Positions 24,156 to 34,966 of a stretch of DNA of 64,000 nt are shown here, piece after piece. The notes under the pieces were generated by a model. The model was not told the DNA's origin and made no database searches. It saw nothing but the letters and a program-made list of their open reading frames with translations. The position numbers and the translations under genes are program-made. Source of the stretch: Hypholoma sublateritium FD-334 SS-4. Taxonomy: Eukaryota; Basidiomycota; Agaricomycetes; Agaricales; Strophariaceae. Every line of letters begins with the position of its first letter. The first letter of the stretch is position 1. The stretch covers positions 336,678 to 400,677 of the forward strand of contig KN817541.1 in NCBI GenBank assembly GCA_000827495.1. Direction: 5' to 3'.

Positions 24156-25879
24156 AGAAGTGAATATGTACGACCGCGTACTCGAAGGGTAGCAACTGTG
24201 ACCTATCCCAGACCCGTTATGGTCCAGTTAGAAATCGATGAGGAGCATTTTGGAAGAATCGTGTCTCTCCATGACTCACTATAACTTAATCATGAGTTAT
24301 TTTTTGGCCACAGCTCAGCTTGAAGAGTGGGCGCCGGGCGACGTTGATGCGACTCAGTACTGGAACTTGAAGTAGTTCTGTCCAAGTTCTGTCCCAATCC
24401 CGATCTCCCACGGCCACGCCAGCCTCATGGCGTCGGATAATTCCGGCCTAAGTACTTTATTTCATACCGTGACTACGTTCTTCCGTACTGCCTGCAGTTT
24501 CCTCCAATTCGCTGCGCTCATAGTCTGGCTACAACGGAGACGCTCACGCCTTTATCCCCACCTCTCAAAGATCCTACATCCCCCCAAACTCTGTCTTTCG
24601 GCAGTCAGTTATATCTCGACATTGGCTCCGCCGTGAATCTGATACGAGTTTCTATTGGTGCTTCGCGTGGTGTAAGAGGCAGCCCAGGGTCATTACCGTC
24701 CTCACATGGTGACTGTCAATGTATATAACTGGCTATGAGGTGCGAAATTCTACTTAACAGCTTATATAAAAAATGGTTACGCGTCGATTATGTGTAGTTC
24801 AGTCTCACACTGCCCGACACCTAGCCTCCGATGATACATAAAAGTACTGAATGTGCCGTTAGCCACACCCCATGGCTCGAATCGGCCCCAATCACGTTCT
24901 TGGAACACGACGTGGAGAGAATCAATTCAATTCTATATCGCTGCCACGGTAGCAGGGGCGGCTGGGATGATTCGTCTCCAACAAACTAAGGCGTGCTGCC
25001 TGCCTCAGGCTGGGATGTTTCGTCTCCGACGAGTAAAAGGTGTGCGATATATTGATTACCTATCAATTGTATTTGACGTGGGTAGCTAGATTCCAACCCG
25101 CCTGGAGCACCCCAATTACACCCGCAATACTGCCGCGATGCAGAACAGAGCACATTCTAAACATGCCTGTTTGGCCTTGAAATGTCGCATAGCGATAACT
25201 CGGAGGTTGTAAGCAGTCCGTCTTGGGCTTCGAAATGAGTATGCACCCGTACCGGAGTCAGCTCCTGCGCTTTGACATGCTCATTTATTCTCACCCGCAG
25301 TTGATGGTGTGCTATTTTCAGTGGCTTGTATCCTATTGCAGATAAACAGTCTCATTATCAGCTTCTCTAGACATGTGCATACTCAGCAAAGGGTGATTAC
25401 GGTCGACGCTTACGCATGTATGAATCATTGTGGGCTCACACATCATGAATCTGTCAAATAGCTCATTGTTAAGTATGTCCTTCCTGATCGAATTCCTATC
25501 GGACTAGAAGACAGCTCCGGGTGGCAATACACCGCAGATGAACGTACAATGGAGAAAGAAACGCGTAGAGGTAGAAAGTGAATGCCTTTATTCATGTATG
25601 TCCCCCGATGAACTCAGCTGTCCTTTCTAATCACATTATGTTCGACTTTGACATAAGTGCGCACCGTGAATACAAAATAGACAGGATCTTGGATCACGTC
25701 CAACTTAAATGTATCTGCTACAAGTTTGTGCTAGGGCTCTATGTTTAGCAGCAGGCGAAAAGGCCGCAGAGATCTCAGATGCTCCCATGATTTCTCGCCA
25801 TGGCTCAAAAGGCATATACATTCAATGATGCGAACAAATGTTCGCCCGTCGTTGAAACAACACCGTATAGTATTTATCG
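24156..25879. other. Spacer between array genes A and B
   Basis: 1.7 kb without a supported gene. It holds the A terminator region and the B promoter. A 69-codon ORF at 24427-24636 with a hydrophobic stretch (FLQFAALIVWL) has no other support. I found no repeat shared with the other spacers. Confidence 0.45.
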
Positions 25880-28800
25880 ATGAAGCGCGCCTGGACAAGA
25901 CCCTTTCAAACCTCCCGCACACGAACAATTTACCATGATTACGATACACTCGACCAATGGACGAAGGACCACCAAGAGTTTCAAGAAAGCCCTGCTCCGA
26001 AAAAGGGTCACAGTTATTTAGCCCATGCGAGCGCCCTCATGCCACTGCTCGACGCCTTTTCTCAGCTGCATCCGGTAGCAGGAGGTTAGTCGGGCGTAGA
26101 TTGCGACTAGTTTCGAAAAAACATGCTGATGAAACGCAATTGTCCTTTGATAGTGGTGATCACTGCGTTCAAGACGGCTGTGACGTACGAGCAGATGAGA
26201 GAGGAGAACGACGCGCGCGTGGCTGTTGTCTTCCTCGCTCAGGCCGACCTGATGTCGTTCTTTCTGACGTACGCATTTTCCCTTGGCAAATGATTAATAG
26301 TTGATTAATGGACGAACATATCATTTAATCGGGTAGCACCAAACAACTTTCGAATCAGCTTGGCAGGCAACCATTAGACCAGAATGACATACGCATTGAT
26401 GGACAGTTGCAATTCACTCTTAATAACATCACGGACGAGATCGTGGCATGTGGGAACAGTATGGACGTATATTACGGAGAAAAACGAATTGGTGAGTTTT
26501 TTATGCATCATCGTGTACAATAGATCATATATATCCTCCCCCAGTAAAGTATCTCAAAGCTCGCGAATGGAAAGAACGCATCGAGGAGCATATGAACATG
26601 TTTTACCAATGGCGCACCCAGCTCTCGCAGATCTTGACGGTTCGGATAGCAGCAGACACCAACAACATGGTCGACGAGATGCACAGCCTCAATGCCACAG
26701 TGAGGACTATGCTTTCTCATCTGTTTTTGCCCAAAGCAGGTTGGGAACGCGATGTCGATCAAAGGAGGCTAGAGCTCATCAAGGAGGGCAGCAGGGACTC
26801 GAAGGAGATGCTGAATGACCCTGAGGTTCTTCAAACTCTCGCCGATCTTACTCAAGATCCCTTGTTGGATTCCAAACGCACGGAAGAAAATCTTCGTGGT
26901 TCTAAAGCAGTTAACTCGGTCAGAGCTCTTACAACGGAGATCGACCTGCTGAAAAAGGACCTTAATTCTTCACTTGAGGTCTTGTGTAAAAGGAATGAGG
27001 AAACATTCAAGCTCAAGCTCGATTTCCATACTGAACAGTTGCAGAACGCTATCCATGATTCGGCTCAATATGTTGTTCAGAGCCTTTCCGGACCACATGA
27101 TCGTCTCCGAAATGAAGTGGGTCACTCGAAATCTCTAATCAGTGCCTTTCTAATATTACTACCCATAGGATCTCAAGATCCTATGGAAGGAAATGGTATG
27201 TTTGGCAAATGCTGGTGACCGTGTTGATTATCAATGATAGGCCGATATTTAGAACTGGATTTTCTGCGTCGACAACAAGCATTTTACTAACGCGTTGTTC
27301 GAGTATTATCTCGACCACTTTTCTTCGCTAAAGGAGGTTGCTGCGGATATCGAAAATGGACCCGAGAGCCAACTTCAAAAACTTAAAGAAGGACGCCGCG
27401 CCAAAGTCTATGAGAATCTGACTAAGGTCACATTTTTATCGCGTATGGGGGTTCTGAATCACGTCGATGCATGGACGCTTGAGCCTATGGCTATGTACGG
27501 TGATCGCATAGCAAACTCTGTGGATCGAGACGAATCAGGTTATATACGAATTAGCGAGGTGAATTCATTCACCGATCGAATGCCTGAAGGATGGACCTTG
27601 CCACAGTGGTGCGCCTATGCTGCCATTGGTATAATCCAATTTTATGTTCGCGACTGTGTATCTCTGATGTGTCTACTATAGGCTGGACGTACGAAGCACG
27701 TATCTATAGGAAACGAATGAACAACATATTGGGTAGAATGTTCGAAATGCATGGCAAAGGTATGGATGACAGCTTTCCTTGATTGTGCCGAGGCTAGAAG
27801 CTGAATGGAGTCTTTATACCAGTGCTTCCTGCCAATCGATTTTTTATGCTGGTCATTACTCAAAGCTATACGCCTTTCTTCCAACTACTGGCATGGGAGC
27901 CATGGGATACAACAAATGCCGGACACGAAAAATATCCCAGTCCTGTCGCCGACCTTCGTAACCTCGTTCATGACAAGATGAAACATCAAGACAATATATT
28001 GAGGAATAAACTTCAGAAGCTACATTGGGCAGTTGAAGACGAGACGATGCTACATATACTATGTGGAAAGGAGCCGCTTGAAACGGTGCGCTTGATTAAA
28101 TTTCGTCTCTGTAGGGGATTGGCATGTTCACAAGACCTATATTGTAGTATGTGCTCCAGATCACCGTACTCCTTCTCGAACGGGCATATGAAGTTATGCA
28201 AGCTTGTACAAAAGTGACGATTGATGCGGAGGAACTATCCCATCTTTCGACGCCTTTGGATCTTCTAAAAAATGTGTGCACGTCCCACGTAACGTCTCTA
28301 AAAGGTGAGCTCTCTCAATATATCGATGTATGTCTTCGAGAAAATAAAACAAATTCCGGGAAAAGCCCAGTGGAAAAAAGAAAAAAAGCGTGATAATTGT
28401 ACGTGGATCATTTTTCTTGGCGATTTATTTAGACTAACTTTTGATAAGATATATCGAGTTTTCACGGTGGAATATGGGATTGTATTGATCAAGTCAACGA
28501 AAAAACCTTTTCCCTTCCATTTGAGAGAGAAGACATCGAAGATTTTGTGTCAGATGACAAAGTACTCGACAAATTTTCTCCTCCGATGCTCGTCGACGGC
28601 AAGCTTCCCTATTTGAAGTACAAGCCATGGGAAGAATTCATCAAGTTGCTCACCCCAGAAAATATTCCGGAAGAGGTTCCCAATACGTGGGACGATCATG
28701 ATGGAGCCTTTGAGAAGAACATGAGTTACAGGAACCGCAGCGGCATGGCGCAGTTTCCGCTTGTGTTGTATGCTGTTCTATATCTATCTATATCGTTCCC

Positions 28801-31176
28801 TGAAAAACTGACCATGTCTATGAGCACAGCCGAAACTGCAATATTTGTCACAAAGAATTGGAGCAAGAGTGCTATTATGCCTGCACAGTCTGCTATGGTG
28901 CGACTACTTACTCGTATTGCATCTCAGTTAATATCTTGAACTGTCAACGATTTTAGATTTCGACATGTGCTCCAAGTGCTACAAGTGCTCGAAAGACAAG
29001 GACGTGACAGACAGTCACCATTTCTCACATCCCGTCCTCCGTTTTGCACTCCCAACGCCACACATACCTCGCCAGTGGATTGTTCTAGACTCCCAGTTAC
29101 AGACAAAGCATATCCAGGAAGATGTCTCAGTACTGCTTGAACAAAACAAGCAAAGCGACGAAGCCTTGGGCTGGGAAACCTCGAGTTCTGAGGATACAGG
29201 TAAATTGAACTAAAGGCTATATCTAGGACGGGTTCGCTGATATCTCTGAAGGGTTCAATGTAGATGATGTAGAGCAATTGACTGAAGGTGTAATCTATGA
29301 AGAGCCGGGAGAAATAGACGCCTTTTCGTCAAAGGCTGAACCTAATAACAGAGGTAGAATAATTCAAACGTTATTACACATAGACAGTTTATTAACGTTC
29401 TTAAATGTACAGATCCAGACAGAATAGTGTCAACCGAAGGTCATGTTCATGAAGAACCGGAAGAAAGAGACGGCCATTCAAAGCCTGAGGATATGAAGAT
29501 CACAGGTATTATCGTTCGGACGATGATTCATAGCTGTACGCTCACTGACAGTCCTGAAGATCTAATCTCCAATATGAACGGAGAACAATCAATTGAATCT
29601 GAAGCCTGTAACGATGGGAGAGAAAGAGACAGTTGTTTAGAATCTAAGAATACGGGCGAGTAAACTTTTACAATGATTTTATAAGAAACAAGATCATATT
29701 GACGCTTCTCAAGGCCACTATTCGGATGTAGAACAATCGGTTCAAGACAAAATCATTGAAGTGGTAGAAGGCAATAGGTTTCGCGAGAATATTTTTGGTA
29801 AACCAATTCACGCAGCGTTGAATGTTGAATAATGACGAGGTCGCTAACGTTCTGGAAATTCCCGTCTAGATGACAAGACAGTCGATGAAAACGTGGCTGG
29901 TGAGGACGGGAAAGACAGCGTGGAGCTTCCGAGAGGTATCCCAACTGTATTACTCATGATAAAATCGCTGATATTTTCTCCAAACTTGAAGGGTGCGATT
30001 CATATGTACGTGGATCAGCTGAAGGTGAAGCCCACGAAGAGACGGGAGAAAGAGAAAATCTCTTGTACCCTGCAACCAGAGGTAATCAGTTTACGTAGTC
30101 ACCTTCAGGTCAATACGATGAAATTGCTGATATGTATTTTGCGATCCAGATTCACTACAAATGGCTGAAACCGAACCTTGTGAGGAAGTGGAAGAAAAAG
30201 CTGTTTTTTCAATGCCGATCGATATAGGTGAGTTAACTCGAATGCTATATATCTAAAGTTTACAATATTTTTGAGAACAAGATTTGGGGGGAGAAGATAC
30301 CCGTGAAGCACGTGAAAGAGAACACAAATCGGAGCCCGGGAGTGTCGGTCAGTTACCTCAGACTAATATTGCAGCAATATTGCTGATCTGAAAGTTCCGA
30401 CTTAGATGCGGCGCACTCGACCGCAGACGAACCCCGTGAAACAGCGGAGAAACAACAAGCTGATTTCCAGCCTGAGGGTAACGGGAAACAAGTTTTTATT
30501 TTACAAAGAAAATCTACTGACATTACCTTTATAGATTCTGTAGTTGAGGTTACGCTCAAAAAATACAAATCGTGCAATTGCTGCAATGGGAACATAGCAT
30601 TGGATAATATTGCTACATTCTACAAATGTTTCAGGCACTCTTGCTCCAGTATGTCACGGTTTCGCAGGCTTCCTGTATGTGTGTTCACCGTGCTGACTAG
30701 ATTGTTCTTTAGATTATTGGCTATGCGATAGTTGTGTAGACAAGCGGATTGTGGATAAAGACCCTGATGGTCATCAATGGTGGCACTCATTGATTGTCCT
30801 CCGTCACCAGATCATCTTCCCTGGGGTGGATACGGCTGAGTTGAACCGAAACAAATCCCAGGAAACGCATACTAAGGATCCGTCCGACAGTTCCAGCGGG
30901 GGGAATGATCTCGGTAATCGCATCTCCGCCGTTGTTGCTGAGAAACTCGACGTCACGCACTTGATGCTGCAAAGCGCGCTGAAGTCATTTGTGGACAGCC
31001 AGACAAAATCAGCCGAAGTTCAGGGTGATGAAAGCATCATTCATCATCGCATAGGGGAGTTCGAGGATAGGATTGAAAGTAGGATCTCACGGCTAGAGGA
31101 TAAAGTCGACATGATGTGTGGCGAGATGCGCGCGTTTTTCAGCACATTCGCGATTCGTCCCGGAGCCGAGATATAA
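25880..31176 (+). CDS. EF-hand / double ZZ-like zinc-finger protein, array gene B with mini-exon array
   Basis: Second tandem paralogue. Start MKRAWTRPFQTSRTRTIYHDY is chosen by alignment with the A, C and D N-termini. Same domain order as A: NDARVAVVFLAQADLM; ACGNSMDVYYGEKRI; EF-hand loop DRDESGYIRISE (27523-27558); FFQLLAWEPWD; FHGGIWDCIDQVN, reached by an acceptor GATAAG that keeps frame; finger 1 (CNIC, CTVC, CSKC, SHHFSH); finger 2 (CNCC, FYKCFRHSC, CDSC, GHQWWH); and a coiled coil RISRLEDKVDMMCGEMRAFF. It differs from A, C and D in the linker between the two fingers. Where the others have one exon, B has nine mini-exons (29264-30477) listed separately. About 23 introns, roughly 1,300 aa. 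No frame break was found, though one mini-exon requires a GC donor. Confidence 0.85.
29264..30477 (+). repeat. Array of nine phase-1 mini-exons within gene B
   Basis: Nine candidate exons, each with length a multiple of three and bounded by phase-1 introns: 29264-29353, 29413-29505, 29560-29655, 29714-29797, 29870-29935, 29992-30081, 30150-30227, 30282-30347 and 30406-30477 (90, 93, 96, 84, 66, 90, 78, 66 and 72 nt). The introns are 54-72 nt. Seven exons begin AT and are preceded by a final G, so the split codon is Asp; the other two give Gly. Most encode a variant of E-[EA]-x-x-E-[RK]-[ED]: EEPGE, EEPEERD, GRERD, EETGEREN, EEVEEK, EAREREH, RETAEKQ. Boundaries are inferred from splice signals and an open frame. 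Confidence 0.72.
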
Positions 31177-32500
31177 CACAAGCTTGGTGCACGTATACAT
31201 ACAAGCTCTTGTTTATGATCATTCATGATATTGTCACTACATGTACATATTTTTGAGTTATAAGACACGACAAGTGCGACGCGCAAGCGACGATGTAGGA
31301 AAGGCCATCCCGCCGGCGATTTTGGTTCCGGAGAATGCCGCCACGTGTTTGCTAAGCGTTTTTTTTATTTATGTAAAAAAACTCCCAACTCTTTCCTGAA
31401 TGCTACGACGTCCTTTACTTGAAAGCACCCCCCCTCGTGCCGCACTGTATTCTCTCAGCAAGCTATGTTTCTGCAGCTCCGTTCAAGCTCCGGGTGTCCT
31501 TCACTATGGTGCGCATTGCAGGCTTAGTCCAATCCCACTGCCACGCTGTCACGTTGCATATATGGATGCCTACTCTACGTAGCCGACCAGACTTCCTTCT
31601 GCGCGCTTGGCTTACCACCTGCACTGAGCGGCGACCTGCGACTATGAATCCTAGTTGATCATCAGCTCCCCCCGATAGAACACGTTGCGTGCAAGTTGCG
31701 TGGTTGGGCGATGGACATCGCACCGCTTCGGCTAAGAAGCCCCGTCCGACATGATCTCCTATTGCTGCCGCTCACTTCCACTCGTCCTTCGCATCTAAGT
31801 CTCGGGCGCCATCAGCAAGTACAAAGAAGTACGGCGAGGCGATGCCCACTATCTCATCTGTTGATTTTTGTCGTTGTTGCAGCCTATTACTGACGAATGT
31901 AACCTTATACATGTGCGTTGATACCTCTTTGCTAGGACATCGATCATTTTACTGGAGAGTTTCATTGTGCAACCAAAATAGCGAGCGGTTTCTTTTCCAG
32001 ATTCGGGTCTTGTAAGTACATGTATGTGGGTGCGGAAGCCCACGCAGTGATGCACGCGGATAAATTTTATGCCAACGGTGTGTACAAGTTATGGTATCTT
32101 AGATTACATACTAATTGACATGGGCTATGTGCAATGGCACTCATTAGCTATGTATCTATAAGAAGTATGTATTAATATCTGCACACCTATCGAGTTCATC
32201 AATGCTGGCAGCGGCAGTCCAGCCGGCTGATGTTGATCACACGAAACAATATAAAAGACAGGCGATGCTTACTGAAGATTCCCCAAGTGCCTGGAGCATC
32301 TTCACAGCGTCGTCCATACTCAGTGCGTCTCGTCCTCTTGACACATTTCTAAATGCTGATTATTTTGGCCGTTAGTTACATTCTAGGGCCGGATCCCTTT
32401 AACGCGCGACCTCTTTCAACGAAGTGCGTACTCCCGCCGGCCCCCAGTCAGCCATCTTACATAGCTTCTCGTAGATTCTACATATTTACACCCAATCGAC
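31177..32500. other. Spacer between gene B and the secreted-protein gene
   Basis: 1.3 kb without a supported gene. The segment from about 31930 to 32215 is similar to 33680-33945 (see the repeat entry). A run of T then A lies at 31360-31382. Confidence 0.45.
31930..32215 (+). repeat. Diverged duplicated segment, copy 1
   Basis: Upstream flank of the secreted-protein gene. Blocks shared in the same order with copy 2 (about 33680-33945) include GATCATTTTACTGGAGAGTT, AGCGGTTTCTTTTCCAG, TTTTATGCCAACGGTGTG and AATATCTGCACACCTAT. Similarity was judged by eye at roughly 60-65 per cent. Confidence 0.55.
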
Positions 32501-33248
32501 ATGCCTTCCAAATTCACTCTAGCCCTTGTCGCGTGCGTAGCTTACGGAGCGGCATCTATCATGGCCCTACCAGCGCACGACGCGTACGAACTTGCCGAGC
32601 GCGACCTCGCCGACTTCGCGGAGCTCGAGGCCCGCATGTTTGACAGCGGCTTCGAAGACTTTGTTGCGCGCCAGGTCGGCGCGCCGCCCGCTGTCGAAGC
32701 TCCTGCAGCTGCGGCTGCCCTCGCTGAGTCCATTCCACCAGCCGGTGCCAACACACTCGCTGCTACGAGTGCGCCCGAAAGCGCGCCCCACCCACACGTA
32801 AGCGCTCGTCGAGCCCGAGATATGCACGCATTTGACCGGGATAATCTAGGCGCACCAGCGGCAAGGGGGCCGACGCCGCCAACACCCCGGCACGCAGCAG
32901 CGCCGGCGCCGTCACCACAACCATGCCGGTGCCGGTGCCAAACAGGCGCCCACAGCCACCCCTGATGCGTCTGGGGCCCCCCCGCCGCAGGACACGGGCG
33001 CGCCCGCGCCCCCAGTGGCCGCACGGTCGGTACCTGATGTCATTAATGCTCGAGACGTGCCCGCGCCCCGCACTGCTTCTGAGATTCTGGACGACCACAC
33101 CCTCACCCCGGAACAGCGCCGACACGAGCTGCTTGCGGCTAAGCGCTACCGAGACGCGGTCGCACACCGGGAGGCGCGCGAGGCGGCGCGCCTCCGGCGG
33201 GCAAAGATTACTGCAATCCGCGCCGCCCATGCCGCTGCTGCGCGCTGA
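32501..33248 (+). CDS. Predicted small secreted protein, GC-rich
   Basis: Start MPSKFTLALVACVAYGAASI, a typical signal peptide probably cut near MALPA. Exon 1 is 32501-32797, exactly 99 codons. Removing a 52-nt intron, GTAAGC to ATAATCTAG (32798-32849), joins it in phase 0 to 32850-33248. Without splicing the frame stops at 32965; the splice nearly doubles its length to 231 aa. The mature part is Ala/Pro-rich, then charged: ILDDHTLTPEQRRHELLAAK and AHREAREAARLRRAKI. The KR and RR pairs could be Kex2-type cleavage sites. No Cys pattern, so not a hydrophobin. No family recognised. Codon use is far more GC-rich than in the array genes on both sides. Confidence 0.62.
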
Positions 33249-33679
33249 GCGCAGGTGGGAGTCAGTTTGACTATTCAGGCATAGATGTAGATTACCTGTA
33301 TTTCTGAGAGCGTAATTTCAAAATGGCGGGCTGATGTGACTACTCTACGTTTGGTCTCTGTTGTTGCAAAGTTATCGCATATGGTTTGTCCGGATAAATG
33401 CATCGTTGAAGACAGTCCTGAAATGCGACTCTGCGCTTCATTTTCCTCCGATACAAGGCCAGGAACATGCTTCTCCCCCCCCCCTCGTGTCCTACACAGC
33501 GGTGTTCTGTATAACCACTTCTACAATACAAAGAGCGTGGTGTCCAAGTATCGTGACCGTCATCATAATCGTCGATGGTCATCAACTTCTCTAGATTTGT
33601 GTGCGCACAGAACAAGGACATACAACAGGTTCTAGGGTGGCGTACCATTCAAGCTTTGTTTAGATTTGATTGATGGTAT

Positions 33680-33945
33680 TGTCACCGATTTGCTGGATCA
33701 TCTTGCACCGGAGAGTTCTACGACGCGGAAAGATACAAGCGGTTTATTCCAGTGTACTCAGTGTGGGTATATAATGATGTACCAGACCATCTTTATGCCA
33801 GCGACGTGCACAGATTATGAACACAGCCTATTTAATGACACATGATGAGTACAACAGGGCTCTGCAACCGCCTAAAATACGAGAAGTAAATATAAATATC
33901 TGCACACATATTCTGATTGTCAATGCAAGTCGCAATCTATCTGGG
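33680..33945 (+). repeat. Diverged duplicated segment, copy 2
   Basis: Matches copy 1 (31930-32215) in the same order: GATCATCTTGCACCGGAGAG, AAGCGGTTTATTCCAG, CTTTATGCCAGCGACGTG and AATATCTGCACACATAT. It lies just before the coding relic at 33945. Confidence 0.55.
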
Positions 33946-34080
33946 TGATGGAAGCTCGCCGACGACTCCTCAGGACTGTGACGCTTCGCCGAGAAGTGAT
34001 CCAAGCGGCGCGCCTGAGGCGGAAGCAGATTTCGATCCCCGTGCTGCAACCGCTGCGGGCCTGCGGCGCACCCTGCGTCT
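33945..34080 (+). pseudogene. Possible relic of the secreted-protein gene
   Basis: In one frame from 33948 the peptide RREVIQAARLRRKQISI resembles REAREAARLRRAKITAI near the C-terminus of the 32501 gene. It follows the duplicated flank (copy 2). The signal peptide and middle of the gene are missing, so this would be a truncated, dead copy. The match is short and Arg/Ala-rich, so chance similarity is possible. Confidence 0.35.
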
Positions 34081-34966
34081 GCGGTCTAAATCGGAGAGGC
34101 GGCGGAGGGGAAGAGTTAGGTTCACGATCAGATTCCCCCGTGTGTGCAGAGGTGTGCACATATAAATCATTGTGGGCACGCCCATCCAGCAATCATCCAG
34201 GCGCTGTTACGGCGAATTGTTAATCTTATTCATGTTATCAAATGTAACATGTGCGGAGGGGTTCCGCGCCTTCTAAGTAATACGAATTATTGTCTAGGCA
34301 AGGTTCAAGCACTGTATCGAACAGTTTACTTTTAGACCATCCATGAACGGTGATCACACACTGTGATCTTTTTCAACCCGTATGTATCAAGCAACTCAAA
34401 TGATGATCTAGGCAGGCTCAAAGCGGCTAAATTTAGACGCTCAGCGCTCAGCGCTCAAGCGCTCATAAGTGTACTTAATTAGAACTTGATTCGTCAATTT
34501 GCGCAGCCCATGAAAAATCACCCACATATTCTAGAATAAAACGAGCGGAATTTGGAAAGGAGCTGTGAAATTTAAATAATTTTATGCCGATAGTACAGCT
34601 CGCCTCTGCAACAGCCTTAGTGGCACTATCATCTAACTTTCCGCGTGTGTCAATCATTATGGGCGCATAGATCTTTCATAGTATCGCTTCTTCAAAGCAA
34701 CTATATTTATTGCGAGGCACGTAAGCAAGAACTGCAAGCGGACTGGTAGTTTTATCCACCTACGCGCATTGGATATCGGGCTTTCGGTTCTTGTATCTGT
34801 TATAGAATGGTGTGCAACAAGGCTCTGCGCTTTTTCAAGCTCAGGCACAGTGCACGGTTATTCCTTTTTCCAATAATCATAAACGCTTAAAAAGGAGCAC
34901 AACTTCTTTCGAAAGTAATTACCCCAATCCGCAATCCTCAAGAAACGCGCCTACCAATTGCTTCAC

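Larger units (their letters stand above)
33249..34966. other. Spacer between the secreted-protein gene and gene C
   Basis: 1.7 kb without an intact gene. It includes the diverged duplicate and a possible coding relic at 33945-34080. A short direct repeat of CGCTCAGCG lies at 34438-34455. Confidence 0.45.

Noticed and set aside
24427..24636. 69-codon ORF with a hydrophobic stretch in the A-B spacer
   Set aside because: Short, no family and no conserved counterpart in the other spacers.
33476..33485. Poly-C run near the secreted-protein gene
   Set aside because: Lies outside any supported coding frame, so no consequence can be inferred.
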